A DNA stretch of 64,000 nucleotides from Vibrio penaeicida (GCF_002933855.1 NZ_BFAQ01000017.1:62001-126000); one strand, 5' to 3'. Positions 9,338 to 19,135 are shown, counted from the first letter of the stretch. Made by a program: numbers and translations. Notes: generated from the sequence alone by a model not told the origin.

Positions 9338-10641
9338 TATGATCTCTCCACGCTGGTTTGCATCTCTTCTTCCAGAGCAAAGTGACAGGCTTTTTCTAGC
9401 AGGGCTTCAGAGACATTGAATACGTTGTAGTCACCGTGGATCTGATGTTTATCCGCGCGTTTTAGATCAAAACGGAAAATCGGCTTGAGCTCAATGTGCT
9501 CGCCCTGGCTCCCTACGACTTCACTGATGGCGGTAATACGACGATGCCCATCTCTCATCCTTTCCAGTTGTACTACGATATCAATAGCGCTGACAATTTG
9601 ACTGCGTATGATTTGATCCGACAGTCGCTCACCACCCATTTGCAACATGTTTGTCAGACGAACAATGGCATCTTGGGGGTTGTTTGCGTGAAGAGTACAA
9701 AGCGAGCCGTCATGTCCCGTATTCATCGCCTGCAACATATCAAAGGCTTCCGCCCCACGAACTTCACCTAAAACAATTCTATCCGGACGCATACGAAGTG
9801 CGTTCTTGACCAGATCGCGAACATTCACCTCTCCGTTCCCTTCCGTACTCGCGTTACGAGTTTCCAAAGGAACCCAGTGTGGCTGTGCTAAAGAGAGCTC
9901 TGCTGCGTCTTCTATGGTAATGATGCGTTCGTCTTCACTGATATGTCGACTTAACGCATTCAACAGGGTTGTTTTACCTGAGCCCGTTCCTCCTGAAATA
10001 AGGATATTGCAGCGACAGTGTGTCGCGATGGCCAAAAAATCAGCCATTTGGGAAGATAAACTCTGTTTGCTCACCAGGCTATCCAGCATCATTTTGCTGG
10101 CTGGAAATTTACGGATAGAGATACAGGTACCGTGCAATGCAAGTGGCGGAGCGATGACGTTTACTCGGCTGCCATCTTTAAGTCTTGCATCAACCATAGG
10201 GTTTGACTCATCCACTCTTCGCCCTATTGCATTCACAATACGCTGAGCGACGTTCAAAACATGCTTACTGTCCCTAAAGCGAATATCGGTTTTTTGTAGA
10301 ATGCCCTGACGCTCTACATACACAGTATCAGGACCATTCACTAAAATGTCTGAAACACTTGGATCTTCTAACAAAGGTTGAATCGGGCCAATGCCCACCA
10401 TTTCATCAACCAGTTGAAGCGCAAGAACAGCCAACTCCTGATTGTTGTATGGCAGCATTTTTTTTGAAGCAATATTAGCTAAAGCTTCTCGGACTCTCGG
10501 TAGCAACTCATCTCTGCTTAGGTTAGCGGCGACCGATGGATCAACCAGTTCATAAAAGGCACTTTTCGCCTCATCTGACATGGTTAACAGTTGATGAGTT
10601 CTCTGCTTGGGCGCAAGGCTGCTTTGTCTAAACATGAGCAA
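9337..10641 (-). CDS. tadA: TadA/CpaF secretion ATPase
   Basis: 434-residue hexameric secretion ATPase of the GspE/VirB11 superfamily. The Walker A loop ISGGTGSGKTTLLNAL lies near residue 215, ITIEDAAEL is the Asp/Glu box, and GEVRGAEAFDMLQAMNTGH is the Walker B region, followed by the His box TLHANNP. The N-terminal part (DEMVGIGPIQPLLEDPSVSDILVNG) is the usual CpaF N-domain. It powers Flp pilus extension and probably retraction. All catalytic motifs are intact. Confidence 0.95.
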   Translation of the reverse strand: MLMFRQSSLAPKQRTHQLLTMSDEAKSAFYELVDPSVAANLSRDELLPRVREALANIASKKMLPYNNQELAVLALQLVDEMVGIGPIQPLLEDPSVSDILVNGPDTVYVERQGILQKTDIRFRDSKHVLNVAQRIVNAIGRRVDESNPMVDARLKDGSRVNVIAPPLALHGTCISIRKFPASKMMLDSLVSKQSLSSQMADFLAIATHCRCNILISGGTGSGKTTLLNALSRHISEDERIITIEDAAELSLAQPHWVPLETRNASTEGNGEVNVRDLVKNALRMRPDRIVLGEVRGAEAFDMLQAMNTGHDGSLCTLHANNPQDAIVRLTNMLQMGGERLSDQIIRSQIVSAIDIVVQLERMRDGHRRITAISEVVGSQGEHIELKPIFRFDLKRADKHQIHGDYNVFNVSEALLEKACHFALEEEMQTSVERS

Positions 10642-11769
10642 TTACCTTTTTGCTGCCGATGATACAGAGCTGACCATTTGGCCAAGCTGAGCAAGCTTTT
10701 TACTGAATCGAGTACTTTGAGCCATAATAGGTTTGCCTAACAGTTCTGACTTGTCGAACGCTTTGGCATCAAAAGGGAGCTCAAGGGACAAATCTAAGCC
10801 TAGAGACTTACTCAGTTCAGTCTTAGGTACTCGCCCTTTGTTTTTTCTGCACAAATTACCTACCAAAATCTGTCTTTGATGTGTCGATTGAACGCGCGCT
10901 CTAAGTTTGGCTAAGAAGCGGTAACTATTGAGGCTGTAATCGGTGACATAAATACAGTTATCGGCTTTTTCAATGACGTCTAACATGGCTGGGTTATGGA
11001 GGTTGGGTATATCAATAATCACCGTACCATAGTGCTCTGCCAGAGCCTGAATGGTCTCCGTTATCGATCCATGATTGTCGGAGGGTAATTGGCTATCTTG
11101 ACCATAAAACAGGTGCAGTGTTTTTGAAAACTGATGGCTACTGTGAGCGAGCAGAGTTTCGTCAATACGATCCGCATCTTTTAGAATATTTTCTAAATTT
11201 GGTTCATAGTCAGTGCCAAGTAAAATAGGGTGCTGACTATGGAAGACATCAAGGTCGACAAGCGCAACGTGCTGACTTTGCTTTTCTGCAAGATAGTAGC
11301 CTAAGTTGCTGGCAATAGTACTGACACCACAACCGCCAGAGCTACCAAGAACGCAGATGATTTTGCCCGTACGTAGGGATTTTTTCACCTGATGACCTTG
11401 AAGATGAAGCAAACTCAGTCTTAATGCATCAGCATCAAGGGGGGTTGTGTGGTAATCATTCACTCCGGCAAACATTAAGTGACGATAAAGGGTCACTTCT
11501 TGCTTTTTCCCCAGAACGATCAACTTCATCTGAGGAGGGCAATGATGTGACAGCTCACTAAGGGCGCTATCTAAGTTTACACAGTCACCTCCATCAACCA
11601 ACAAAAGATCGGGGGCGCCATGTTTTGTGCACCACTCTTTTGCCTTGTTAATGTCGCCTTTTTGTACCTGAATATTCTGGTTATCAATGTCGGCAGCCAG
11701 TTGAGTGATGATTTGTTGACTGTGGTCGTCTAATACAAAAGCAACGACGTTAAACGTACTGTCTGACAC
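10642..11769 (-). CDS. tadZ: TadZ/CpaE pilus-localising ParA/MinD-like protein
   Basis: 375 residues: an N-terminal receiver-like domain (about 1-125, with LLLVDGG in place of a phospho-Asp pocket) followed by a ParA/MinD-type domain. The nucleotide loop reads VLGSSGGCGVSTIASNLG; the usual GKT/S lysine is replaced by Val, as in other atypical TadZ proteins, so ATP hydrolysis may be weak or absent. VALVDLDVF is the Walker B-like strand. TadZ/CpaE places the pilus machinery at the pole. It abuts tadA directly. Confidence 0.88.
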   Translation of the reverse strand: MSDSTFNVVAFVLDDHSQQIITQLAADIDNQNIQVQKGDINKAKEWCTKHGAPDLLLVDGGDCVNLDSALSELSHHCPPQMKLIVLGKKQEVTLYRHLMFAGVNDYHTTPLDADALRLSLLHLQGHQVKKSLRTGKIICVLGSSGGCGVSTIASNLGYYLAEKQSQHVALVDLDVFHSQHPILLGTDYEPNLENILKDADRIDETLLAHSSHQFSKTLHLFYGQDSQLPSDNHGSITETIQALAEHYGTVIIDIPNLHNPAMLDVIEKADNCIYVTDYSLNSYRFLAKLRARVQSTHQRQILVGNLCRKNKGRVPKTELSKSLGLDLSLELPFDAKAFDKSELLGKPIMAQSTRFSKKLAQLGQMVSSVSSAAKR

Positions 11770-11772
11770 GGG

Positions 11773-12336
11773 TTAATCCTCTCCGGTTACTGACTGCTTT
11801 TCCGCAGATTTGATTTTGTTGTTGTAAAGTCTTTGAACAGCACCGGCAGATAGTGCAGTGTTATGCTCTTGGTAGGTGTTCCCCTGATGCCATGCCACTT
11901 TATTGCTGACGCTGAAGTACTGATTTCGCAAGTGCTGGCAGGCTTGACGAGTCACAGGAACGGCGGATTTATTGTATCGACACGTATCCGGTGCAAAAGT
12001 CACTTCGATATCTCCCTGCATGGTTTCTTCCACGCTAGGGGTATGATCCAGCTCGACTTGCATTAAGAGTTTGTTTGAAAGATGGCTTTCAATCTCTTGT
12101 TTTGCTGATTGACTAAGCAAGCCGCCTTGCAGAGTAATATTTATCACTCCCACCTCTTCTCGATGAATAAGGGGCGCGGTTAACTGATCTAATACAACAG
12201 GCAGTGTTTCCAAGTTAGCGTTAAATTCAGCCGTGTCGGTGTAACTATGATGCGGAAGTACTTGATTTGGTGCCACACAAGCGACCAGTGCGGGCAACAA
12301 CAAAGCCACTGAACAAAGTTTTAATTGATTCATCAT
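11773..12336 (-). CDS. tad-locus lipoprotein (CpaD/RcpB position)
   Basis: 187 residues with a lipoprotein signal ending LLLPALVACVAP (Cys about residue 20). The body is a mixed alpha/beta domain with two Cys (DTCRYNKSAVPV, RQACQHL). It lies between the secretin gene and tadZ, where CpaD or RcpB is found in other tad loci; these proteins support the outer-membrane secretin. Sequence alone does not decide which family it belongs to. Confidence 0.65.
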   Translation of the reverse strand: MMNQLKLCSVALLLPALVACVAPNQVLPHHSYTDTAEFNANLETLPVVLDQLTAPLIHREEVGVINITLQGGLLSQSAKQEIESHLSNKLLMQVELDHTPSVEETMQGDIEVTFAPDTCRYNKSAVPVTRQACQHLRNQYFSVSNKVAWHQGNTYQEHNTALSAGAVQRLYNNKIKSAEKQSVTGED

Positions 12337-12341
12337 TATTC

Positions 12342-13760
12342 CTAATAGTTGTATCCGTAGTTGCCGAACAATCTGCTGTTTTGATCGTGTGTTTCCCCTG
12401 TTTTATGCAGGAATACGCGCTCAAAACGACTCGCTGGTCTGTAACGATCCAGAGGTGTGGTAAGAAGAGAGGGGTCACTTGTGGGTTCAACTAAACGGGC
12501 TGTGGCAATAATTACCAACTCACTTTCTGAGTTTTTGAAACTGTTGTTACTAAAAAAAGGGGCCAGTACAGGGATTTCGCCAAGGAAAGGCAAAGCTTCC
12601 ACTTTATGATCTTGATAAGTGCGGACTAAACCGGCTAGCGCAAAGCTTTGTCCATCTGCCAATTCTATGGTGGTGGTGGCTCGACGGGTTTCGATTCCCG
12701 GTACTTCAACACCGGCAATGGAGACGCTGTTTTCACGGCTTAACGTCGATACTTCTGGTGCAACCGTTAAACTGATCTGGTTATTGCTCAGTACGGTTGG
12801 TGTCAACTCCAAAGCGATACCAAACTTTTTAAACTCAATGCTGACACCGTCGTCGCCATTGTCGACAGGGAAAGGAAACTCTCCTCCAGACATAAACGTG
12901 GCAGCTTCTCCGGACTTGGCCGTTAGATTTGGCTCAGCAAGGACATTCACTAGACTGTTTTCGACTAAGGCATCAATGATCACGTTTAAACCATGCTGAT
13001 CGGGTCCACTAGGCAAGTTGTTAGTAGGAAACTTATTGCCTGGCGTTACCCCAAGAGCAGTTTGCAAACTGTCCCAAGTGCCCCAACGCATGTTACCAAC
13101 AGAGCTCCATCTAAGGCCCAGTTGTTCGCTGGTGGCCCGTTCCATCTCGACGATACGTACGGAGATATTAACCTGGGTGCTTCCTGCGGTTTTTAGTTGA
13201 TTAACCACTAACGGGTAAGTACCCATACCACCACCAGGCTTCGCTGCTCCATTTGCCCTAGCGCCGTTCCCGTCCTGTGAAGAAGGCGCGCCCATGGTTT
13301 GTGTATCTTCTTCTTGAAGAGATTTCGCATAACCAGAAGCCATGCTGAGAATTTCATGAGCTTGCAGTGGTGTCGATACTTCCCCCATCGCGATAATGGC
13401 CCCGCCGCTGTAGGCAAAGGAGACACTAGCATCTGGGAAAGCATGTCGGACATTTTGCTCAAGATCAGAGAGATCAGCGCTGATCACGATTTTATAATGG
13501 GCCAATGTAGAAGCGTTAGCACCAAGGACAAGTAAGTCTGTCTCCCCTAGCTTTTTACCCGCAATCATAATGTGTTGACTGGAGGGGGCATGTACAACAA
13601 GTAAATCAGGATCAGACACAAAGACGTCTTGCACCTCACCGGAAACAGCAATTAAACGATTTTCGTTAACGGAGATTTCTAGCGTGTTAACCTTTGCATA
13701 GGTCTGAGCAGAGCAAAGCAGTGTCAGCACACATATACAGAGTGTTTTGAAAGTGTTCAT
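12342..13760 (-). CDS. rcpA: RcpA/CpaC outer-membrane secretin
   Basis: 472 residues with a cleavable signal peptide (ends SAQTYAK). The N-terminal domain (LEISVNENRLIAVSGEVQDV, about 28-105) is the pilus/BON-like region of CpaC proteins; the secretin domain follows from about residue 190 (VNISVRIVEMERATSEQLGLRW, then the barrel segments LTPTVLSNNQISLTVAPEVS and TTIELADGQSFALAGL). It forms the outer-membrane channel for the Flp pilus. 3 bp separate it from rcpC. Confidence 0.92.
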   Translation of the reverse strand: MNTFKTLCICVLTLLCSAQTYAKVNTLEISVNENRLIAVSGEVQDVFVSDPDLLVVHAPSSQHIMIAGKKLGETDLLVLGANASTLAHYKIVISADLSDLEQNVRHAFPDASVSFAYSGGAIIAMGEVSTPLQAHEILSMASGYAKSLQEEDTQTMGAPSSQDGNGARANGAAKPGGGMGTYPLVVNQLKTAGSTQVNISVRIVEMERATSEQLGLRWSSVGNMRWGTWDSLQTALGVTPGNKFPTNNLPSGPDQHGLNVIIDALVENSLVNVLAEPNLTAKSGEAATFMSGGEFPFPVDNGDDGVSIEFKKFGIALELTPTVLSNNQISLTVAPEVSTLSRENSVSIAGVEVPGIETRRATTTIELADGQSFALAGLVRTYQDHKVEALPFLGEIPVLAPFFSNNSFKNSESELVIIATARLVEPTSDPSLLTTPLDRYRPASRFERVFLHKTGETHDQNSRLFGNYGYNY

Positions 13761-13763
13761 GAG

Positions 13764-14657
13764 TTATCTCGCTGTCGGTTTTTCTTGTGTACGGGCATCC
13801 TTGCCGTCAAAAATTCGGATAGAGTGCTGTCGCAGCATGCGTGGATTATGGTTATCAGAAATTTCCTCATCCCATAGCGTGACGTTGTCTGATTGAGCTA
13901 AGCTAGCATCTTGATAGGCACTACGAAGTAAAAGAGACAAAGAACCAAGCTTACGAGCCAGCAGTAAGCGTTGCGCCTGATCGGCCGTCACTTCAAAAGT
14001 GACCGGGATGGTGCGCTCCCCGTTTTGATTGAGTGAGCCTGATGAATCTTGCTTCTCTGGACCACTCAGAATGTCGGTCAAAACATTGTCTACCGCTAGC
14101 AAGCGAACATTTTCTAAAACTAAGTTGTTAGCGTGTTTGGTAACTTCCCCAAACCCTTTATCATCTTGATGTTTTTTGGTCGTGGTTAAGAGGATATCGA
14201 CATAGTTACCAGCTCGAATTAATCCGTAATTGCTGCCAGCAAAGGTGATATCTAAGGTGACGCCTTTCATCCCGGGAGCAAGCATAGAAGAGAGATAGTG
14301 ACTTTGTTCCGGACGGATAATGACAGAGGAGGTTAAAGGCTGACCAGCGACAAGGGATTGAGTGATCAAGCTGCCTTCTAATGATTTGAGTTCGACAAAA
14401 TCTTTTAAAAATAGATCAATCAATTGATGTTCAGAGTCATCGAACGGTGCCCAGGTGAAATCCTGAGAGCGAAGTAAAGAACCGACCTGAATAGGGTATT
14501 TGGCAACCAAAATCCTTGGAGCAATCGCTTTAGGTTCTTCTACTTTGACCTGTTCTTCTGTTTTAGATACTGGCGTTGCCGCCGTATTTGACCAGACAAA
14601 CATTAGCGTAACGAGTAGTAAACCTATGCTAATGAGCACAAAAAGTAACTTTTTCAT
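13764..14657 (-). CDS. rcpC: RcpC/CpaB pilus assembly protein
   Basis: 297 residues with an N-terminal membrane anchor (MKKLLFVLISIGLLLVTLMF). A SAF-type domain (ILVAKYPIQVGSLLRSQDF, about 50-70, then QSLVAGQPLTSSVI) is followed by the RcpC/CpaB beta domain (GMKGVTLDI ... GNYVDILLT ... ITVTFEVTADQAQRL-like). These periplasmic proteins work with the RcpA secretin in Flp pilus biogenesis. 3 bp upstream of rcpA. Confidence 0.88.
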   Translation of the reverse strand: MKKLLFVLISIGLLLVTLMFVWSNTAATPVSKTEEQVKVEEPKAIAPRILVAKYPIQVGSLLRSQDFTWAPFDDSEHQLIDLFLKDFVELKSLEGSLITQSLVAGQPLTSSVIIRPEQSHYLSSMLAPGMKGVTLDITFAGSNYGLIRAGNYVDILLTTTKKHQDDKGFGEVTKHANNLVLENVRLLAVDNVLTDILSGPEKQDSSGSLNQNGERTIPVTFEVTADQAQRLLLARKLGSLSLLLRSAYQDASLAQSDNVTLWDEEISDNHNPRMLRQHSIRIFDGKDARTQEKPTAR

Positions 14658-14670
14658 GGTGTTTGCTTTT

Positions 14671-15117
14671 TTAAATGTAGTGAATGGTTGTTATGGCACT
14701 GCCAGCAATAGCAACGGCATAAGGCACCGTTTTTATAGGGGAGTGTTTTATCAAACCCAAACCAACTAAATGGTTATATACGAGGATGGCTATACTTAAT
14801 CCTCCACCTACCAAAGCGGTTTGCAGTAACAACCACTGCCAATGTTCGATGGAGCCATAGGCGCATATTGCCAGCAACTTACTGTCACCAGCCCCTAGCC
14901 AGCGATAGTGGAAGGCAACAATGCCTAGGAACAAAATGATCAAACTAATGGTGGCGTGATAAACACTAAACGGGACTGCAGTGAACACCACAATCGCTAG
15001 CATCAATAACGCCCAGTTTGGGACTGTTCGATTTTTTATGTCAGTCAGTGAAACTATGCATAGCAGAGCAAAAGTGATGGCTTTAAGTAATAAAAGGAAA
15101 TTACTCTCCACTGGCAC
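14671..15117 (-). CDS. tadV: TadV/CpaA A24-family prepilin peptidase
   Basis: 148-residue polytopic membrane protease. The two catalytic aspartates are visible in SLTDIKNRTVPN (about residue 26) and in the GxGD motif WLGAGDSKLL (about residue 78). It lacks the N-terminal methylase domain of PilD, as is normal for Flp-dedicated enzymes. It cleaves the leader of Flp and of TadE/TadF. It overlaps the flp stop by 17 bp. Confidence 0.9.
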   Translation of the reverse strand: MPVESNFLLLLKAITFALLCIVSLTDIKNRTVPNWALLMLAIVVFTAVPFSVYHATISLIILFLGIVAFHYRWLGAGDSKLLAICAYGSIEHWQWLLLQTALVGGGLSIAILVYNHLVGLGLIKHSPIKTVPYAVAIAGSAITTIHYI

Positions 15118-15301
15118 CCATGTTCATACCGTCAATAATGGCCTGGAATTTATCTTTTAGAGCGGTGATGAATAGACCGTCAGAACCAAAAATCGCCAAG
15201 ATCCCCGCAGCTAAACCTGCCGCAAGAATCCCGTATTCAATAGCTGTAGCCCCACTTTCATCTTTAAAGTAGCGTTTTAGAAGGTTGGTGAAACCATTCA
15301 T
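15101..15301 (-). CDS. flp: Flp major pilin
   Basis: 66-residue type IVb pilin. The Flp signature ESGATAIEYGILAAGLAAGI (about 15-34) contains the cleavage Gly followed by ATAIEYG with Glu at +5 and Tyr at +6, and then a single hydrophobic helix; the tail FQAIIDGMNMG is short as in other Flp pilins. It is the first gene of the tad operon, with an AAGGGA ribosome-binding site upstream. Confidence 0.95.
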   Translation of the reverse strand: MNGFTNLLKRYFKDESGATAIEYGILAAGLAAGILAIFGSDGLFITALKDKFQAIIDGMNMGASGE

Positions 15302-15531
15302 TGAAATATCCCTTTAATTGCATTCAGTAGTCAAATGATTATGAGAATTATTATTAATATCATTGAGAAAATCAATAACAATATTATAATAAACTCTAAA
15401 TAATCATTAACATACAGAATAATGATCTGTAATTATACAGAATGCCAGTCATATATAATCATATATGAGACGCTTTTGCAGAACGATAAACTGTTTTATT
15501 TTGGCTGGGATAGTGTTTTTAAGGAATAATC
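15302..15531. promoter_or_regulatory. divergent promoter region between flp and the DUF1566-like lipoprotein
   Basis: 230 bp, AT-rich, must carry both promoters. It holds the Fur-like site at 15342-15356 and a perfect palindrome CTGTAATTATACAG at 15427-15440. An AAGGA ribosome-binding site lies just before the plus-strand gene. Confidence 0.6.
15342..15356 (-). promoter_or_regulatory. candidate Fur operator upstream of flp
   Basis: TGAGAATTATTATTA matches 12 of 14 fixed positions of the 7-1-7 Fur consensus (TGATAAT-N-ATTATCA) and lies about 40 bases upstream of the flp start codon, where it could overlap the promoter. The surrounding sequence is very AT-rich, so a chance match is possible. 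Confidence 0.35.
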
Positions 15532-18500
15532 ATGCTCTTTAAACGTATAGTTATTACCAGCTTGCTTGGTTTGGCTACCTTAGGTTGTAGCGATAGACCA
15601 ACAGATGGAGTAGCGTCGACCCCCGGAGGAGGGGGCAGTGGAACCACTACGCCGGGAAACCCGGGAACACCGACCCCCGGAAACCCAGGAACAACGCCCG
15701 GTAACCCAGGGGGAGTGGTTACCCCTCCGCAACCACCTACTCAGATTCGGGATATTACTATTTCAGGACCTGTGCCTCTGGCAACGGCTACAGATATTTT
15801 TGAGTTTAAAGTGTGTGCGGGAAACACTTGTGACACATGGCAGAGTGCTGTATCGGAAGGCAGTTATGAATACACCTTTGAAGTCTCACAATGGCCTGAC
15901 AATCAACCTATTTCTGTGGAAGGCTGGATCGCAAGCCAATCAACGGCGAGTACTAGAACCAGCAATGCAGGCGCAGCCACCACTACAACAGCGCAAAGTA
16001 AGTACTTTAAGACGGAGTTAGACACCTTAGCGAGCATCATTCAAATGGATAGTTCTGGTGATGGTGTGATTGATGAAACCGAGTTAGTGACTCTGTCGTT
16101 AGATCCCATTACCCAAGCATTTAATACCGTCGCTAAGCATCTGCTTTCTACCAGTTTAACCCAGTATGCCAATCTGCCCGTTATGCAAAAAAATGAAGCA
16201 GTTAGGCGTTATCTGTCGGAGCAAAGTAGCAGCACTTGGGTACATTTAACACAAGATCAAAGAACGGCTATCAATGACCATATGAAGACCACTAGTAACA
16301 GTAGCTGGCGCTCTTCTTATTATGGCAGTTACACCCTAAGTCTCACCCCCGAACAATGGTTACTGATTAAAGGTAATCCCAATACGCCATTAGACGAGCA
16401 GGTGGTTGAGATAAATACCGCCCAGCTAAAAGTCATTAACCCGCGTAACCATAACAGGGCAATGTTGAATTGGCTGTTTAGATTGACGACTCAGCAACTT
16501 GCCAATGCTCGTGGAGAGCTGGTTTATACCCAACAGCTAGTGATGGAACTGGCTGCGGTTTATGAGCAAATGGCGGATCAAGGAGAGCGTGATCTGATTC
16601 TTGATTGGGGTCAGGACAGGAAACTTAAAGAGCATGTCGCCATAGCAAACCCGGGGGATGGTGAACCTACGGTGTTTGATGCACCATTTGATCTTGTTAT
16701 TAGCGACTCATGGCGTGATAGTCAGTATGATTTGCTTGGGCTCTATGATGTTCTCGACATCGAAACCGGTAAAGGCACCGCCATTACTTGGACATTGAGT
16801 CCGGCTGATATTGAACGTATTTATGAACAGCATAAGCAGGATGTTGCTGCCGATCCAGACAGTCGTCATAGCAAGTACTTTACGCTGGCTAATACCACTT
16901 GGCCGGGCGGTGGTACGGAATTACAAGTATTAGGCAAAAAAATACTGGTTGCTCTCGCTGCTAGCCCTAAAGAGCCGATCTGGAAACACTATAAAGCGCA
17001 AGTGGGCAAAACGGTGCCTACTTACCCTCAGATGAACATTACCCCTGATGAACAGATAGAGAGGCGCCACCTAAGATCTTGGAGTAATTTGGAGAATGCC
17101 AATTACCACCATCCGCTTAAGAAGCAGATAATGGGATTGGCGCCTGAACAGCACCTTCGTATCAGTGGCCGTTTCCCAGTCGAGTTAGAAGAAGCATCAG
17201 TAGAAGTGGTATTGGGTACTCGCCTAAACAAGCCAAAAAGCCAAGACACCAAAGGACGTCAGCCTATTGGACGCCATGAACCAATTGCTCTGATTGATCT
17301 TGATGGTCAACGCAAAAAAACCATGGATTACGCAGGCAAAAATGGCTTCGTTTTTACCATTCCATTGCGCAATGTCGATAATAATTTAGAGAGGTGTCAG
17401 CCAGGCAAACCGCCAATTCCGAACACAGAGTTTGAGTACAACTACGAGTACACGGAAGATGAAATGCAGGACACGTTGACCATTCATATCCGCGATAACA
17501 AAACTGGCGTCCAGCTAAGGTCGGTATTGGGATCATTCTGTGAATTAGTGAAACGTGATACCAATGGTAATGGCACTTTAGAAATCAGCGAACTGGAACG
17601 ATTAAGCGTCGGCTATATCTCGAGTGCGCAAACGGCGTTAATGTACAAAACCTCGTTATCAAAGCATGGATACGCGGGTTACCTCTACCCATTTACCCTT
17701 GATGAAATCGCTGATCGATATAATGCTTTACCTCGTCAGCAAGTTGAATTTTTGGCTGCAATATTTGCACTGCAAGTGGAAGGCAAGTTGTTTGGTCAAG
17801 CGATCGATCTGGTTGAAAGTGCCGACATTTATATGGATGTTCTGGATATTCTTGGTATCGACATGTTAGGAAACTACGGCGTGGTATCCAGTAATAACTT
17901 GCTGCCAGATATAGAGAACTTGCAAGACAGATTTGCGGCTAAGTTTGCCATTGGTGAAGTGCTCATTGATAACCTTGATGTCAATGTCTCTCACATTACT
18001 CAAAATATGACTCAGCTATTAGCCAACTCAGAGGAAGACAAATACTACTTCGAGTTTTCAAGGGCAGGAAGTTGGGTAACCGTCTACCCGGTTAGCGTGT
18101 TGGATCCTACCTGTCAGGTGGTTCTTAATCACGATCAAGTGCTGGGTGTTCGTATTGATGGTAAAGGCAAAAATGAAGATGGCCACTGGGTGACCATTGG
18201 ATGGGATAAACAAGCTGGCGCCACTCGATACACATTAGGTTGGGGCAACAATCAATTTGAAAATGTTGTCGATGCAGAACATCAAAAACCGACGAATAAA
18301 TTAAGGGCAACCATCACAGGGCTGACATTTGAGCAGGCTTATCATATCCGTGTTCAGAGTAATATTGGAACGCCAAGTGCTCTGTTAACCTATTCCCCTC
18401 AACATATCCATATTGCTGACTCACGTGTGACTGCTGGTATTGAGTCTGATGATAGCCACCGTGGTAGAGACAGCGACACCGCATGTGATCCACTAAGTGG

Positions 18501-19122
18501 TAAAGCCAGAAATAGCAATAAAGATGGCATGTTGGGTGCTCGCTACGTCAAGTTGGACAATGGTGGCGTACCATTGATTCGACAAGACCTGACGTATAAG
18601 CAAAGTCCATTTTCTTGTGTCCTTGATGCCCATACTGGACTGGTTTGGGAAACCAAACATGGACGTCAAGATGATGAGCCTTACACCATTTTTGATGGTG
18701 ACAACATGTTTGTTAAAGATGCAACCAACGCTGGCGATGTGTTTGATGGCACCTGTGCGTTACCTAACTTAAACGTCCTTTCTACGGATCCAAAGCAGTG
18801 TACGGTTGAGAACCAGATTACTTGGATAAACAGCAAAAAACGTTGCGGATTAAACAACTGGCGTATTCCTACGCTGGAAGAGGGTTACGCCTTATTCGAC
18901 TTTGGTAGAAACCGTGCGTCCAACCTAGATACTCGTTATTTCCCTAATTTGCACTTCCCAAGAATGAACAGCAGCACATTCCATGGATTTTGGTTAGATG
19001 CGCCAAGTATGGATGGTCTAAAAAATCGAGCACTGAATGCGTCGTGGCTAGAAGCTAAGCACTTTAATAATTCGGATCATAACCCGCTGGTATTAATCAG
19101 TGATGGTTACTATGCAGAGTAA
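15532..19122 (+). CDS. large surface lipoprotein with EF-hand-like, Fn3-like and DUF1566 regions
   Basis: 1196 residues. The signal peptide ends in a lipobox (LGLATLGCSD, Cys about residue 19), so it is predicted to be lipid-anchored. A Gly/Pro/Thr-rich linker with TPGNPG repeats spans about 28-70. Two short calcium-loop-like segments, DSSGDGVIDETEL (about 178) and DTNGNGTLEISEL (about 678), recall EF-hands or dockerin repeats. Near residues 885-955 is a fibronectin-III-like stretch (ITGLTFEQAYHIRVQ). The C-terminal 170 residues (GLVWETK ... WINSKKRCGLNNWRIPTLEEG) match the DUF1566/Lcl pattern. It is divergent from the tad operon, suggesting a pilus- or adhesion-linked role (inference). Confidence 0.7.
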   Translation: MLFKRIVITSLLGLATLGCSDRPTDGVASTPGGGGSGTTTPGNPGTPTPGNPGTTPGNPGGVVTPPQPPTQIRDITISGPVPLATATDIFEFKVCAGNTCDTWQSAVSEGSYEYTFEVSQWPDNQPISVEGWIASQSTASTRTSNAGAATTTTAQSKYFKTELDTLASIIQMDSSGDGVIDETELVTLSLDPITQAFNTVAKHLLSTSLTQYANLPVMQKNEAVRRYLSEQSSSTWVHLTQDQRTAINDHMKTTSNSSWRSSYYGSYTLSLTPEQWLLIKGNPNTPLDEQVVEINTAQLKVINPRNHNRAMLNWLFRLTTQQLANARGELVYTQQLVMELAAVYEQMADQGERDLILDWGQDRKLKEHVAIANPGDGEPTVFDAPFDLVISDSWRDSQYDLLGLYDVLDIETGKGTAITWTLSPADIERIYEQHKQDVAADPDSRHSKYFTLANTTWPGGGTELQVLGKKILVALAASPKEPIWKHYKAQVGKTVPTYPQMNITPDEQIERRHLRSWSNLENANYHHPLKKQIMGLAPEQHLRISGRFPVELEEASVEVVLGTRLNKPKSQDTKGRQPIGRHEPIALIDLDGQRKKTMDYAGKNGFVFTIPLRNVDNNLERCQPGKPPIPNTEFEYNYEYTEDEMQDTLTIHIRDNKTGVQLRSVLGSFCELVKRDTNGNGTLEISELERLSVGYISSAQTALMYKTSLSKHGYAGYLYPFTLDEIADRYNALPRQQVEFLAAIFALQVEGKLFGQAIDLVESADIYMDVLDILGIDMLGNYGVVSSNNLLPDIENLQDRFAAKFAIGEVLIDNLDVNVSHITQNMTQLLANSEEDKYYFEFSRAGSWVTVYPVSVLDPTCQVVLNHDQVLGVRIDGKGKNEDGHWVTIGWDKQAGATRYTLGWGNNQFENVVDAEHQKPTNKLRATITGLTFEQAYHIRVQSNIGTPSALLTYSPQHIHIADSRVTAGIESDDSHRGRDSDTACDPLSGKARNSNKDGMLGARYVKLDNGGVPLIRQDLTYKQSPFSCVLDAHTGLVWETKHGRQDDEPYTIFDGDNMFVKDATNAGDVFDGTCALPNLNVLSTDPKQCTVENQITWINSKKRCGLNNWRIPTLEEGYALFDFGRNRASNLDTRYFPNLHFPRMNSSTFHGFWLDAPSMDGLKNRALNASWLEAKHFNNSDHNPLVLISDGYYAE

Positions 19123-19135
19123 AAGGAACAAACGA

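Noticed and set aside
9496..10246. Plus-strand open frames opposite tadA and other tad genes
   Set aside because: They are antisense shadows of well-supported genes and show no protein-family features.
15427..15440. CTGT...ACAG palindrome resembling a LexA box
   Set aside because: The spacer between half-sites is 6 bases, not the 8 needed for LexA.
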